Positions 21,209 through 34,462 of a stretch of 64,000 bases of DNA are shown here, in pieces (the stretch's first letter is position 1; each line of letters begins with the position of its first letter). The notes under the pieces are model-generated. The model was not told the DNA's origin. It was given only the letters and a program-made list of their open reading frames with translations, and did no database searches. A program made the position numbers and the translations under genes. Source of the stretch: Orychophragmus violaceus (Eukaryota > Streptophyta > Magnoliopsida > Brassicales > Brassicaceae); contig CM058231.1 in the NCBI GenBank assembly GCA_030180135.1, positions 53,764,235 through 53,828,234 of the forward strand. The letters run 5' to 3'.

Positions 21209-23152
21209 CCAGGTTATTAGTTTCTTGTAATTTGGATCTAAAATGGTGTTTAATTGTTTGTTGAATCAATAGTAAAAGAATTGATTAAGATCAATTAAAC
21301 CCTAATCTATAAGGTCTCGGATCTTAGCTGATGTATCGATCTCATTATGACAAGGCTTGAATCGCAAGTAAACCCTAATCGTGATCATGTTATGATCTCG
21401 GTTATGATTTAAAAGCGTGTGCCGTCAATCGCTTTGTTGTACCTTGGTCACGGATCAATTTACAATCCTGCGGCCGTGATCCTCAGTGATCGAAAGCCAA
21501 AGGATCGCGTTTTGATTGATCATTGGATCATTCGGCCGTGTGTCATAATGATGTACCATGCGATGATCGAATTGGTCCCTAATCGGCAATCATATGGTCT
21601 CGACCGTATGATTGATGAGCCGATCGAGTGATCATGGAATTATGCGATCGATCGATCAAGTATCGGCCATGTGCTTTTGCCGATTGGATCGAGTTGATGT
21701 ATTGATCTTTGATCACTTGTATCGCTTGGAACGCAAGGCATGAGATCGCTTGTTAAATCCGATCGCAGATCATCGGCTGTACATTCGATGATCGAATGAT
21801 CTTGGCCGTGTGATGGCTATTGATGGATTGCGTGAGCCGCAAATGTTGTTCCATGCGTGATGGGCCGTCGTGCCTTCGATCGCTCTAAGCCGAGTGATCG
21901 TTGTTGGGCTGGCCGCGTGATCGTTTGGGCCGAGATCGATCAATTGATCGTGAGGCCGAGGGACGGATCATGCGTTAATGGGCCGAGTTGGATCTTGGAT
22001 CCGATCGTTTGGCCCGTTAAATTTTTACGTCCCGCGAATAGTCAATCGGTTAAACCGAGCTTCGCGGTTCGTTGCCTAAAACCACACCGATTAAACCGGT
22101 CCATTTAATTGGCGGTTAATCGTGTGTTTAAAGCCTTAAACCGCAAGTTAAATCAAATTGGCTAAAACACTAGGTGTTTCTTCCCGGTTTTGGATTTAAC
22201 TGAACCGATCCAATTTAATTGGTGATTCAAGCGGTTAACCCGAATCGCGGTTTACTAGAAATTATTTAATACTTGGTATTATTTAATTTCTGGTTAAACC
22301 GGATTGAAATTCAAAAATTGAATTTTAACCTAAACCGAAGGCTGGTCTAAGTTTGATTTGGTTGGACCAAATAATTTAGAACTGGTCTGGTTTAGTAAAT
22401 AACCGATGGTTTTGATAGTTAATTTGGTCTTGGACCAGAATTAATAAACCGTATCGGTTATGTCAAATTATTGGGCCAACTGGAATTCTATGGTCTTGGG
22501 CCAAGAATTGGGCCTATAATTTGTGACCCAACCCAAAATATTTAATAAAATATTAAATTAGAAATTTCTATTTTTAGTAAGTTACTAAATTTAGAAAGTT
22601 TCTAAAATAAGAAAGTTTCCCAAAATAGTAATCTTCTATTTTTGGAAATAAAACTTAAAAATCCTCAAAAACAATATCAAGCTTGGATGTCTTTCCAATC
22701 TTGTCAGCTACTTAACGCTTATTTGATTACAGATATGGCTTACAGTGTGAGGTATCTGTTTTCGCGTAAGTAAAGTAGTATATAGTCACTAATTTCATTG
22801 GGAGTCCCAGACTTTAGTGATTATTTGGCTGTAAGAGATTGGTTTCCTTGACTGGGCCATCGGGAGTCCCGGGCCTTGAGACATCTGGTGAATTTGGGCC
22901 TCGGGTCCAATTCACAACCGAGAGTTATATGAGATATAACTAGCTGTGTGTATGCTTACCAAGTAAAGCTAATTCCGGGTGACGGCCAGTGGCCCACTTT
23001 GGATTTAGCTGAACATGGGTCTCGGAATCATTGTATTCTTATGAGGTTAAACAAAGAAATTTTGAATACAATGCGAGTTTTCTTATAAGTTATTAAGATT
23101 ACTCTTTTATGAACTAAATAACTAAAACTCTATTTATCTCTAATTTTCAGCT
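21209..23152 (+). other. Copia A 5' leader
   Basis: About 1.9 kb without a coding frame. 21420-22000 is dense in GATCG, CGATCGAT and CGGCCGTG words; 22000-22500 is rich in GGTTTAAACC-like words; 22550-22650 has repeats around TAGAAAGTTTC; 22800-23150 is conserved with the leaders of B, C and D. Confidence 0.7.
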
Positions 23153-24043
23153 ATGACGAGCACAAACAAACAAAACACTTTCTCGATCCGGTATGTCCTT
23201 GAGATGGACAAACTGAACGGATCAAATTTCTTGACTTGGTCGCGGAACCTGAGACTAGTTCTCAGGCAGGAGAGAAAGGACTATGTCCTTGAAAGAGCTC
23301 TCCCCGTGAGGATCGGGTCCAATGCCTCTCATGCAGTATATAATGCTTGGAATAAGCATTATAATGATGCGGTAGATGTGCGTGGTCTGATATTGGCTAC
23401 CATGGACTCAGATTTGCGGAAGCAATATGAGAACATGGAGTCGCCAATAGAGATGATCAGCAGCCTGAAATTGAAATTTCAGGAGCAGGTAAGAGTGGAG
23501 AGATACCAGTTGGTTAAATCTCTCACTAGCTGCAAGCTACCAAATGATCATCCAGTAAGTCCTCATGTCAGTAAAATGATGGGTTACATTGATAACCTGA
23601 GGAAACTGGATTATCCAGTTAGCCAGGAATTGGCAACTGAGATCATTCTGCAGTCACTGCCGTCAAGCTATGATAAGTTCGTAAGGAACTATATCAAGAA
23701 AGGCTTAACGAAGACGTTGACTGAACTGCATGATATGCTCAAGACAGTTGAGCCAAACGTGAAGAGTACCCTGTACAATCTCATGAATGAGAAGGGTAGG
23801 TTTACTAAACCTAATGCTGACAAGGGTGAAGACAAAGTTGTCCTGATTTTGAATCATGGCAAGCGTGTGTCTTCTGAGCCCGAGTCAGATACCTCTTACG
23901 TTGGTAAGTGCTGCTACTGTAAAGAGACTGGGCATTGGAAAAGAGATTGCATTAAATTCATGGAAGATTATGAGGAGTTGAAGTTGATGTATGAGACTAC
24001 TTCCTCAGGTATTCATGTTATTACTTCAAGTTATACCTTATAG
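23153..24043 (+). CDS. Copia A gag, intact frame
   Basis: 296 codons from ATG (MTSTNKQNTFSIR) to TAG. The gag core includes KLNGSNFLTWSRNLRLVL and the CCHC knuckle C-CY-C-KETG-H-WKRD-C (about residues 251-264), the usual RNA-binding part of Copia gag. It stops shortly after the knuckle, at SSYTL, where Copia D reads SSSTLKVLDTG into the protease motif. It would form the RNA-packaging particle. Nearly identical gags in B, C and D show strong conservation against decayed pol. Confidence 0.9.
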   Translation: MTSTNKQNTFSIRYVLEMDKLNGSNFLTWSRNLRLVLRQERKDYVLERALPVRIGSNASHAVYNAWNKHYNDAVDVRGLILATMDSDLRKQYENMESPIEMISSLKLKFQEQVRVERYQLVKSLTSCKLPNDHPVSPHVSKMMGYIDNLRKLDYPVSQELATEIILQSLPSSYDKFVRNYIKKGLTKTLTELHDMLKTVEPNVKSTLYNLMNEKGRFTKPNADKGEDKVVLILNHGKRVSSEPESDTSYVGKCCYCKETGHWKRDCIKFMEDYEELKLMYETTSSGIHVITSSYTL

Positions 24044-24479
24044 GTATTGATTACTGGTTGTGGCACTGATATTTGTTATAATATGCAGAGCCTGAGCAAC
24101 AGTAGAACGTTGAAGGAAGGGCAAGTGGAACTGCGTATCTGGAAAAAGCTTGGGAAGCTGCCTCAGCCGTAGGGTTTTCACTTGTAAATGCCTTTGAGGC
24201 TTGGTTTTGTATTAAGTAATTGCTACAATGTACCTGCTTTAAGCAGAGTTGTTTTTCATTTTCTTATAAAGAATTTGAATGTTTTTCATTTTGATAAAGA
24301 CAAGTTTTGTTCTTTTGATCTTAATGAAATGTTAATTGTAGCACCCTATTCAAGGAATGGGTTTTATATCTTAAACCAAAGAGTGCCTAAATATAACATA
24401 AATACCGAATTGGTTTAAATCTGATGAATTAAACCTGATTTTTCTTGGCATAATTGTTTTGGTCACATAAAGTAAGTCG

Positions 24480-26558
24480 GATTCAAAAACCCCATAGTTA
24501 TGGACTTTTGGGCTCATTTGAATGGATATCTTATGAGACTTGAATTCTTCTTACTGGACCAAAACACCAAGGGCCCATCTTAGCCGAGCTAGAGAAAAGC
24601 CCAAAGGCTTATTAGACATTGGACATACTCATGTATGTAGTCCGATGAGCAGTAATGCCAGAGAAAATTTCCTGTACTTCATTGTCTCTACTGATTACTT
24701 CAGTGAGTGTGACTGTGTTCATTTGATGAGACACAAGTCGGAATCTTTGATATGATCGAAAGAGTTCCAAAATGAGGTATAGAATCTGAGTGACAGAAGT
24801 ATTGAGACTCTGGATTAGATCACGAGTGAGAATACTTAAGTCATTGATGGTGTGATCATCTAAATGAGTGTGAAGTCGCTTCACATCTCATTTCTCCTGA
24901 AAAACCTAGAGGTGTTTCTGTGAGAAAGAATCAGATCTTATTAGAAATGATTAAAGATGAATCACACGAATCTTCCAAGATATTCTTTAAGAATAACGCT
25001 CTAAAATATCTAAGTTTACGCTGAAATAGTTCCACCAATATCAGTTGAAAGACACCACGTAAATGTGGATTGGAATCGATCCAAATTCGTCTTTACTGAG
25101 TATTTGTAGTTGTGCTACTTCGCTGGTTGTCCTAAGGAAACCAAGGCTTGTTACTTTTACGTCCGTTCTGTTTTCTAAGAAGGGAAGTTACTTTCCAAGA
25201 AGAACAGTGGGAGTAAAAGTATAACTCGAAGAAATTCGAGAAATACAAGTGGCTGCTCAACCTGTTGAGGGAGAGCAGCGGATGGATTTACAGATTTCTG
25301 TAGAATCTACACCTGTAGAGCCTGAAGTTCGCAGATATGAATGAATCAGTCACTAATCCGAGAGTGATTTCTCGTCATTAGTTGAACCTGATGATCATTG
25401 AAAGTTCGCATGATCTGATGATCATTGAAAGCGACGAATCTGCGAAATTCAAAGAAGCGAAAGTGAGCCCGGACTCCGAAAAATTACATTTTGTGTAAGT
25501 TAGCTTCATCGATCCATTCATGGATGGAAGCAAACATATCGGAGTTGGAATCTTCGTTCTGTTGAAGTAGTCAAGGTTTTGACTTGAACAGGAACGAAAT
25601 GGAACTGTGCGTTTACTAATAGATAAGTGGGAGCGATGTTGCATTTCTCATAGTGTATGTCGATGACATACTGATTCTCGGAAATAACGTCCCAATGCTG
25701 CAGTCGGTAAAGGACTGGATTGGGAGTTGGTTTTGTGATTGATACGGGTAAAGCCATGTATGTTCTTGGATTTTGGATCTAAAGATAGAGATCCAAAAGA
25801 GCTGGTAGGACAAAGTCAGGATTCTTAAATTGACAAAGTCCTACACGTAATCAGCAATGCAAGAAGGGTTTTATGCCAATGTCACATGGCAATACGTTAA
25901 GCAAGAAACAGTATCCTACGATATCTGCTGAGCTTGAATGCATGGATAGGATTCCATATGCGTCGGCAATTGGATCTATCATGTATGCCATGACACGTAC
26001 TTGTTTTGATGTTGCTTTAATGTTAAGCAAGACAAGTAAAGACCAGTCAAATCCAGCAAAGAATCACTGGATTGCCGTAAAGAATATCCTAAAGTATCTG
26101 AGGAATACTAAAGATAAGTTCTTGGTTTACGGAGAAAGTGAGGTGCTACAAGTCGATAGAGTCTGAAAGGCAAGTTTCCAAAAGACAAAGATAATTCCTG
26201 GTCACAGTCCGGCTATATCTTGTGTCTGTCTGGCGGTGCAAGGCACTGTTGCTGACTCCATGACTTAAGCTGAACATTTCGCAGCTTTAGAAGCGGCGAA
26301 AGAGGTTGTTTGGATAAAAAAAGTTCATCACTGAACTTGATGTGATTCCCAGCATAGATGAGGCTAGCTGCACATCAGAGGTCCAAAAACACCTTGAGGA
26401 TAGGTATAACCTATTCCGTGAGATAAATGACAGAGATGTTAAATAGATAAGCAAGTTTCATCGAATGAGAACGTTGCTAATCTATTAACAAAGCCACTCC
26501 TTATGCCTAAGCACGAGTCGCGGACTGTAGCTGTAGGATGAGTGAAATTAAGATGTAG
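24480..26558 (+). pseudogene. Copia A pol relic
   Basis: Fragments align with R0 pol in order: LLDIGHTHVCSPMSSNAREN (integrase, 24607-24670), MRHKSES, the YVDD region near 25655, the stretch IPYASAIGSIMYAM (25950) and the RNase H end near 26500. Many stops and deletions, including loss of most of the integrase catalytic end, make it non-coding. It carries a duplicated 'gatgatcattgaaag' block (25390-25430) that R0 lacks and that B, C and D share. Confidence 0.88.
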
Positions 26559-27440
26559 TCTCAATTTCAGTGGGAGTTTGTAAAGGGCTTTACTTAGTTG
26601 TTTTGAAAGGTTCATGTAAACATAATATTTTATGTTTATGAAATCTAATGATTTCTGGATTATTTTAACTGTGATATAAATAATCGTTCCAAAATGATTC
26701 ATGTCATTATATATGGGCCATCGAAGTACATGAGTAGACTTGATCCTGAAACCCCATATTTAACGAAGTGACATAAATTATAGTGTCCATAGTCGAAGGT
26801 TGTTGAAATTGGAACAACAACAACCTGTTGAGACTAGATTGTGTTGAGACTTATGACCAAGTTTCGAGGGGTCATAGATGCGCGGCATCAAAGTCGACAA
26901 ATAGGTATATGTAGGGGAGCATATGACCGGACATGGCCCGCAAGATGAGAACTCTGCAAGATATTAATATCTGTGTCATAAGAAGTTCTCATATACGACT
27001 ATAGAGTATAGTCCTTAGACCTGAGTTCGCATGCATGTGGCTGCACATGGAGTAATGCGCTTTGATCATTGTCTAACGCTGTTTCGTAACTGGGAGCTAT
27101 ACGGACCTTGGTTGGGTGTATTATGAATTGTGTAGTTCATAGTGATGGAACAAGATGGGATTTGTCCCTGCCGTTTAACGGAGGTAATATCTCTAGGCCA
27201 ATCGGAGATTTGATAGCTGGTAAGAGAATGGCCATTCCCAAACGGACTTGCCCAAGTCGTTTGCATTGTCAGTATCAAATCTGGTCCGATAAACATGGTC
27301 TGGCTATATAAGGATGACACGCATCTTGCCTTATGCCAGATCGAGATATTAAGACAAAAGGACTAGGGAATGTAGGATTCCAGTACAATCAGAAGATTGT
27401 TGGGAATGTCCTGTGTAGGATTCCAGTACAAGTGGGAGAT
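26559..27440 (+). other. Copia A 3' untranslated region with polypurine tracts
   Basis: Non-coding and similar to the 3' regions of B-D. Before the LTR the junction is partly doubled: at about 27398-27421 there is ATTGTTGGGAATGTCCTG, followed by 'taggattccagtaca' again and the true polypurine tract AGTGGGAGAT (27431-27440). Confidence 0.75.
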
Positions 27441-28116
27441 TGTTGGGAATGTCCTGAAATCTACCGTACTATCTCTAGAAAGTATGATAAGTGTCGAGAT
27501 CAGACATAAGTCATAAATACTGGGTGATCATGATGGCTTGCTAGAGTCCGCTCATGATCTATAAGTTTAGGACTTATTACCAGTATTGTATGATCCCTAA
27601 GGGTCACACACCATAGCTAACGGGAAAGTTAAAATGGAATTAATACGGTAAGATGCAATGGCATTTACTGTATTAGATCAGAGAATTGGGCCAGACAAAA
27701 TACAGGCTTTTGTCTGATTTGTGTCTTGGGCCCAAAAGATTAATGAGCCATTAGTCTAATGACTTGGGCCCATTAATGAGAGATAAAAGGAATAAGAAAC
27801 CCTAAGGAAGAGGTCCTTCCCTGCGATTTTCTCCTTGTGGCCGCGAGCCTCTCTCTCTCTAATCTCTCTTTCTGATCTGATCCATATCTTTGGTCTAGCA
27901 GCCGTCCCTTGCTTGTAAGAGTGTGGATACTCAAGGAGGAATAGGTGATTAATCTGTTCTAGCTGATCTTGTCATTACCATCAATCCGCTGTGCAATCCA
28001 TAGGTAATGTTACAGGTTTGTTTTATGATTCGTTTTGCAAGAACCTAGATCTGTTTAAGGATTTGTGTTAGGTTGTAATTGAGAATTAAACCATGGAAAA
28101 CACCTATAATCCTTCA
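27441..28116 (+). repeat. 3' LTR of Copia A
   Basis: 676 bp, one visible difference from the 5' LTR. Followed by the target duplication ATGTG and then ULP1 intron 3. Confidence 0.95.
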
Positions 28117-28230
28117 ATGTGTTCACTATCCTATTCGGATAACCCCTATCAAGAACAATACGCTTGTTAGACATCGAGTTAAGATATTAGGTGTGCATAC
28201 TTACAATCTAAGTAGAGTATCAACACATAC

Positions 28231-28505
28231 GGCTGTCTTTTGTTGTAATAATTAAGCGCCTTCACTTGCATCCTGGTGATAGCAGCACAAAGGTCATATC
28301 TCGGTGTAACATGTGCTTGGACAACAGGTTTAACTGGAGTCTTCACCTTCTCCTTCTGTTTAACCTGGGTTGCCTTCGCTTGCATGTAAACTTCTGCTGC
28401 TGCCTGCTTAGTGTCCTGTTTAAATTTCCGCGTAGAATTGAAGTCTATTCCCGTAGCCGACTGTGCAACGATCAGGACACTCGGATCTGTGCTCTCGGGT
28501 ATACT
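28231..28505 (-). pseudogene. ULP1 gene exon 3
   Basis: Begins after a TCTATGCAG acceptor (SIPESTDPSVLIVAQSATG) and ends at a CAGCC/GTATGTG donor. 92 codons are open, with a lysine-rich middle. Part of the DUF1985-ULP1 gene that continues at 20307 beyond Copia A. Confidence 0.7.
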
Positions 28506-28568
28506 CTGCATAGACAATTTGACAATCAATGTTAAACATAATGTTCGATCTAAAATTCACACAAGAAC

Positions 28569-28629
28569 CAGACTTCTCTAGACGTCTGGTAACTAGAATA
28601 CTAACAAGTCAGACCTCCATAGACGTCTG
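28569..28629. repeat. Two dyads in ULP1 intron 2
   Basis: CAGACTTCTCTAGACGTCTG (28569-28588) and CAGACCTCCATAGACGTCTG (28610-28629), between exons 2 and 3. Confidence 0.9.
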
Positions 28630-28791
28630 ACATGTGCTGAATGCCAACTAAAAATAATAGCAAACCAATGCAATATAAGTCTAATGCCAGGAATCCATGT
28701 TCAGAGCAAATACAAGAACCAAGGGGGAAAAAAACAAATACGATTATGCTTATGTGTTTACAATCAATGATGTTCATAAAGCAAAAGAAGG

Positions 28792-29805
28792 CTACTTCCC
28801 CTCAAGTGATTTCTTCATATGTCTGCTACTTCTCTTAGGCCCATCGTTCTTTTCCTTATTTGTATCCAGAGATTGAGGGTTTTGGAGACTAACCCCATCA
28901 TCAATCGCAGTCGGTTTGGTGGCCTTAGAGAGATTGGCGGATTTGTCTGCTGCTTTCTTAGGCTTCACTTTCCCTGCATGTTCAGGTTCAGATACCTTCA
29001 ATACAACTTTCTTCAGGTTCCTCTGAGGCCTTTCCTTCTTCTTTCTTCCTCCCTCTTCATCAACCGCAACAGCTTTTACTTTATCTTGATCTTGAAGATT
29101 TTCAGCTGGATCTTCTTCATCCTCACCAACTCCAGCCATATTCATCTCATCAGCAGCAGCAGCGGCAGTTACACTTGCATCTTTCTTCTTCTCTCTTCCT
29201 ATCCCTCCAGTAGCAGCTTTCTTCTTCTCATTTTCCTTCAGTTCAGAAGAATTTTTCTTCTGGTCTTTCTCCTTCTATTCAACTCCAACATTTTCTTTCT
29301 TCAAACTCTGGACATTCTTGGCAATATCATCAAGTCTGATACCCATCAGACGTAAACCCTCGTTGAACACATCTACCAATACACCAATCCGAGTTTCAAA
29401 TGATTTTTGCAAACCCTCAATCATTTGAACAACATCCCCATTCGTAGGACCAGCCTTCCCTACTCTAGGTTTCTTACTAACTGCCTCAACCTCTTCTTCC
29501 TCATCTTCATCATCAGAAACAGCCTCTACCAACTTCCTCTTGACTCCCACAACCTTACGCTTTTTCTCACCAGTCTCATCAGCAACTTTCTCAGACTTAA
29601 TCTCAAGCTTAACAGGACCTCCAGCTTTGGTCTTGAACACACCTTCACTCTTCCAGTGTTTAGAACCCCACCTCCACTGCACAGTCCCTAGCTGTCCGAA
29701 TATTGCTTTCACAATGTTCTCAACTTTGTCGTCCTCCTCATCAGGGTTGTCCCACTCGGGAAACATATCATCGTATTCCTTGATAACAAAGCTGTTGACG
29801 CGGGT
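28792..29805 (-). pseudogene. ULP1 gene exon 2, charged region
   Basis: Starts after a TAATTTGCAG acceptor with TRVNSFVIKEYDDMFPEWD, a motif typical of the middle of DUF1985-ULP1 proteins. It continues with lysine/acid-rich sequence resembling nuclear localisation (KKRKVVGVKRK) and a predicted coiled coil (LQKSFETRIGVLVDVF). One in-frame TAG at 29275-29277 splits it. The frame is open on both sides, from 29805 to 29278 and from 29274 to 28792. Confidence 0.78.
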
Positions 29806-29862
29806 CTGCAAATTACAAGTCACATAGCAAAACAAATATAAGCATTTGTAATATCAAAATGT

Positions 29863-30019
29863 CAGACATCATACGAGACTGGGAAAAATGTATTTGAAAC
29901 ATATTGTCAGACTTCTTATGATGTCTGACTTTTATATCTGACTTCAATAGAAGTCTGACATTATGTGTCAGACTTCTTATGAAGTCTGAAACATAATGTC
30001 AGACTTCTATTGAAGTCCG
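29863..30019. repeat. Dyad cluster in ULP1 intron 1
   Basis: Dyads at 29908-29927, 29938-29957 (left half CTGAC), 29969-29988 and 30000-30019, starts 30-31 bases apart, plus a partial one at 29863. They fill most of the intron between exons 1 and 2. Confidence 0.9.
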
Positions 30020-30047
30020 ATATAAAAGTCATAGTTCATAAGTATAC

Positions 30048-30431
30048 CTGTATACGTAAGGTTTCGTCGACTTTCTTTCGACTCCGTGATCCCTGGTACG
30101 CCAGCAATGGTAGGTCTGGGGCATCCGGAAAGGGCTCTCCATAAGTTGTCGCCATAGAGGGACATGCCCAGTATATCCAGATGTTCAGGACCTCAGCAAA
30201 ACCTCCGATCTGATAATTTTTTCCATCCACGAGTTTTCTGTTTGCCTCTTTAACAGAATCTATCAGAACCTTGAAGGCGAATCGTCCCCATGGATAGGAT
30301 TGTATCGATCCTGGAACCAGCAGAAGCTTGGCCATGTCACCCCTTGTGGAGGTTGTCTAGTGTTGAGCCTCAATGAAGGTTGCATAGATGGCTAGATAGC
30401 CCAGCCATATCCTTTGTTGCCGGTCCCAATC
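30048..30431 (-). pseudogene. ULP1 gene exon 1, downstream part
   Basis: Continues the DUF1985 exon after Copia B: DWDRQQRIWLGYLAIYATF, an in-frame TAG near 30358, then MAKLLLVPGS, YPWGRFAF and YQIGGFAEVLNIW, which are standard for the family. Ends at a ATACAG/GTATAC donor. Confidence 0.78.
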
Positions 30432-30436
30432 AGAAC

Positions 30437-31113
30437 TGAAGGATTATGAGTTTTTCCATGGTTCAATTCTCAGATTGCAACCTAGCACATAATCTTAAAC
30501 AGATCTAGGTTCTTGTAATCGAATCATAAAACAAACCTGATCTTTACCTTTGCAGCGGAATGATTGGTGGTAATGACAAGATCAGATTAGAACAGATGAG
30601 AACCGGTTCCTCCTTGGTATCCACACGCTTACAAGGACGGATGGCTGCTAGACCGAGATGGAAGAACAACAGAGAGAGAGACTCTGGGAGGAGAGATGAG
30701 CCGCGGCTCCAGCTCCCAAAATCGCCAAAAACATTAGCAAACCCTAATGTTGCAATCTCCCTTTTTTAATCACTAATGGGCCCAAGTTTAATTAATTAAA
30801 CTAATGGTCCATTAGACTTTTGGGCCCAAGACACAAATCAGACAAAAGCCCATTTGTTGTCTGCCCAACTCTCTGTACAAATACAGTAAATGCCTTAGCA
30901 TCTTACCGTATTAATTCCATCTTAACTTTCCCGTTAGCTATGGTGTGTGACCCTTTGGGATCATACAATACTGGTAATAAGCCCTAAACTTATAGATCAA
31001 GAGCGGACTCTAGCAAGCCATCATGATCACCTAGTATTTATGACTTATGTCTGATCTCGACATTTATCATACTTTCTAGAGATAGTACAGTAGATTTCAG
31101 GACATTCCCAACA
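30437..31113 (-). repeat. 3' LTR of Copia B
   Basis: 677 bp. Same LTR subfamily as A (minus-strand start TGTTGGGAATGTCC). The polypurine tract lies at 31114-31123 (minus AGTGGGAGAT). Confidence 0.93.
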
Positions 31114-31951
31114 ATCTCCCACTTGTACTGGAATCCTACATTCCCTAATCCTTTTGTCTCAATATCTCGATCTGGCATAAGGCAAGATGCGTGTCATCCT
31201 TATATAGCCAGACCATTTTAATCGGACCAGATTTGATACTGACAATGCAAACGACTTGGGCAAGTCCGTTTGGGAGTGGCCACTCTCTTACCAGCTATCA
31301 AGTCTCCGATTGGCCTAGAGATATTACCTCCGTTAAACGGCAGGGACAAATCCCATCTTGTTCCATCACTATGAACTACACACTTCATAATACACCCAAC
31401 CAAGGTCCGTATAGCTCCCAGTTACGAAACAGCGTTAGACAATGATCAAAGCGCATCACTCCATGTGCAGCCACATGCATGCGAACTCAGGTCTAAGGAC
31501 TATACTCTATAGTCGTATATGAGAACCTCTTATGACACAGATATTAATATCTTGTAGAGTTCTCATCAGCGGGCCATGTCCGGTCATATGCTCCCCTACA
31601 TATACCTATGTGTCGACTTTGATGCCGCGCATCTATGACCCCTCGAAACTTGGTCATAAGTCTCAACACAATCTAGTCTCAAGTGGTTGTTGGTGTTCCA
31701 ATTTCAACAACCTTCGACTATGGACACTATGATTTATGTCATTTCGTTAAATATGGGGTTTCAGGATCAAGTCTTACTCATGTACTTCGATGGCCCATAT
31801 ATAATTACATGAATCATTTTGGAACGATTATTTATATCACAGTTAAAATAATCAAGAAATCATAGATTTCATAAACATAAAATGTTATGTTTACATGAAC
31901 CTTTCAAAACAACTAAGTAAAGCCCTTTACAAACTCCCACTGAAATCAAGA

Positions 31952-34030
31952 CTACATCTTAATTTCACTCATCCTACAGCTACAGTCCGCGACTCGTGCT
32001 TAGGCCTAAGGAGTGGCTTCGTTAATAGATTAGCAACGTTCTCATTCGATGAAACTTGCTTATCTACTTAACACCTCTGTCTTTTATCTCACGGAATAGG
32101 TTATACCTACCCTCAAGGTGTTTGGACCTCTGATGTGCAGCTAGTCTCATCTACGCTGGGAATCACATCAAGTTCAGTGATGAACTCTTCTTTCCAAACA
32201 ACCTCTTTCGCCGCTTCTCAAGCTGCTAAATGTTCAGCTTAAGTCATGGAGTCAGCAACAGTGTCTTGCACCGCCAGACAGACACAAGATATAGCCGGAC
32301 TGTGACCAGGAATTATCTTTGTCTATTGGAAACTTGCCTTTCAGACTCTATCGACTTGTACACCTCACTTTCTCCATAAACCAAGAACTTATCCTTAGTA
32401 TTCCTCAAATACTTTAGGATATTCTTTACGGCAATCCAGTGATTCTTTGCTGGATTTGACTGGTCTTTACTTGTCTTGCTTAACATTAAAGCAACATCAA
32501 AACAAGTACGTGTCATGGCATACATGATAGATCCAATTGCCGACGCATATGGAATCCTATCCATGCATTCAAGCTCAGCAGTTATCGTAGGACACTGCTT
32601 CTTGCTTAATGTATTGCCATGTGACATTGGCATAAAACCCTTCTTGGATTGCTGATTAGGTGTAGGACTTTGTCAATTTAAGAATCCTGACTTTTTCCTA
32701 CCAGCTCTTTTGGATCTCTATCTTTAGATCCAAAATCCAAGAACATACGTGGCTTTACCCATGTCAATCACAAAACCAACTCCCAAGCCAGTCCTTTACC
32801 GACTGCAGTATTGGGACGTTATTTCCGAGAATCAGTATGTCATCGACATACATTATGAGAAATGCAATATCGCTCCCACTAATCTATTAGTAAACGCACA
32901 GTTCCATTTCGTTCCTGTTCAAGTCAAAACCTTGACTACTTCAACAGAACGAAGATTCCAACTCCGATATGTTTGCTTCCATCCATGAATGGATCGATGA
33001 AGCTAACTTACATAAAATGTAATTTTTCGGAGTCCGGGCTCACTTTCGCTTCTTTGAATTTCGCAGATTCGTCGCTTTCAATGATCATCAGATCATGCGA
33101 ACTTTCAATGATCATCAGGTTCAACTAATGACGAGAAATCACTCTCGGATTAGTGACTGATTCATTCATATCTGCGAACTTCAGGCTCTACAGGTGTAGA
33201 TTCTACAGAAATCTGTAAATCCATCCGTTGCTCTCCCTCAACAGGTTGAGCAACCTCCTGTATTTCTCGAATTTCTTCGAGTTATACTTTTACTCCCACT
33301 GTTCTTCTTGGAAAGTAACTTCCCTTCTTAGAAAACAGAATGGACGTAAAAGTAACAAGCCTTGGTTTCCCTAGGACAACCAGTGAAGTAGCACAACTAC
33401 AAATACTCAGTAAAGACGAATTTGGATCATTTCCAGTCCACATTTAAGTGGTGTCTTTCAACTGATATTGGTGGAACTATTTCAGCGTAAACTTAGATAT
33501 TTTAGAGCGTTATTCTTAAAGAATATCATGGAAGATTCGTGTGACTCATCTTTAATCATTTCTAATAAGATCTGATTCTTTCTCACAGAAACACCTCCAG
33601 GTTTTCAGGAGAAATGAGCTGTGAAACGATTTCACACTCATTCAGATGATCACACAATCAATGACTTAAGTATTCTCACTCGTGATCTAATCCAGAGTCT
33701 TAATACTTCTGTCATTCAGATTCTATACTTCATTCTGGAACTCTTTCGACCATGTCAAAGAATTCCGACTTGTGTCTCATCAAATGAACACAGTCACACT
33801 CACTGAAGTAATCAGTAGAGATAATGAAGTACAGGAAATTTTCTCTGGCATTACTGCTCATCGGACCACATACATGAGTATGTTCAATCTCCAATAAGCC
33901 TTTGGGCCTTTCTCTAGCTCGGCTAAGATGGGCCCTTTGTCTTTTGGTCTAGTAAGCAGAATTCAAGTCTCATAAGATATCCATTCAAATGAGCCCAAAA
34001 GTCCATAACTATGGGGTTTCTGAATCTGAC
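31952..34030 (-). pseudogene. Copia B pol relic
   Basis: Shows the same decay as A, including the frame MPMSHGNTLSKKQC at 32633-32313 (RT end, IPYASAIGSIMYAM) and the doubled 'gatgatcattgaaag' block near 33085-33120. Many stops; not coding. Confidence 0.87.
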
Positions 34031-34462
34031 TTACTCTATGTGACCAAAACATTTATGCCAAGAAAAATCAGGTTTAATTCATCAGATTTAAACCAATTCG
34101 GTATTTATGTTACATTTAGGCACTCTTTGGTTTAAGATATAAAACCCATTCCTTGAATAGGGTGCTACAATTAATATTTCATTAAGATCAAAAGAACAAA
34201 ACTTGTCTTTTATCAAAATGAAAAACATTCAAATTCTTACAAGAAAATGAAAGACAACTTTGCTTAAAGCAGGTACATTGTAGCAATTACTTAATACAAA
34301 ACCAAGCCTCAAAGGCATCTACAAGTGAAAACCCTACGGCTGAGGCAGCATCCCAAGCTCCTTCCAGACACACAGTTCCACTTGCCCTTCCTTCAACGTT
34401 CTACTGTTGCTCAGGCTCTGCATATTATAACAAATATCAGTGCCGCAACCAGTATCCAATAC

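Larger units (their letters stand above)
20520..28116 (+). mobile_element. Copia A: young non-autonomous element, full gag, decayed pol
   Basis: Exact target duplication ATGTG (20515-20519 and 28117-28121). LTRs 20520-21195 and 27441-28116, 676 bp each, differ at one base that I can find (ACATGC against ACAGGC in the 'gccagacaaaatac.' stretch). The primer site TGGTATCAGAGC (21197-21208) fits initiator tRNA-Met. Gag is open at 23153-24043; pol is decayed. It is inserted in intron 3 of the ULP1 gene, in opposite orientation. Confidence 0.95.

Noticed and set aside
28819..29355. Plus-strand 178-codon frame with many Phe/Leu/Ser
   Set aside because: Shadow of the lysine/glutamate-rich minus-strand exon 2 of the ULP1 gene.
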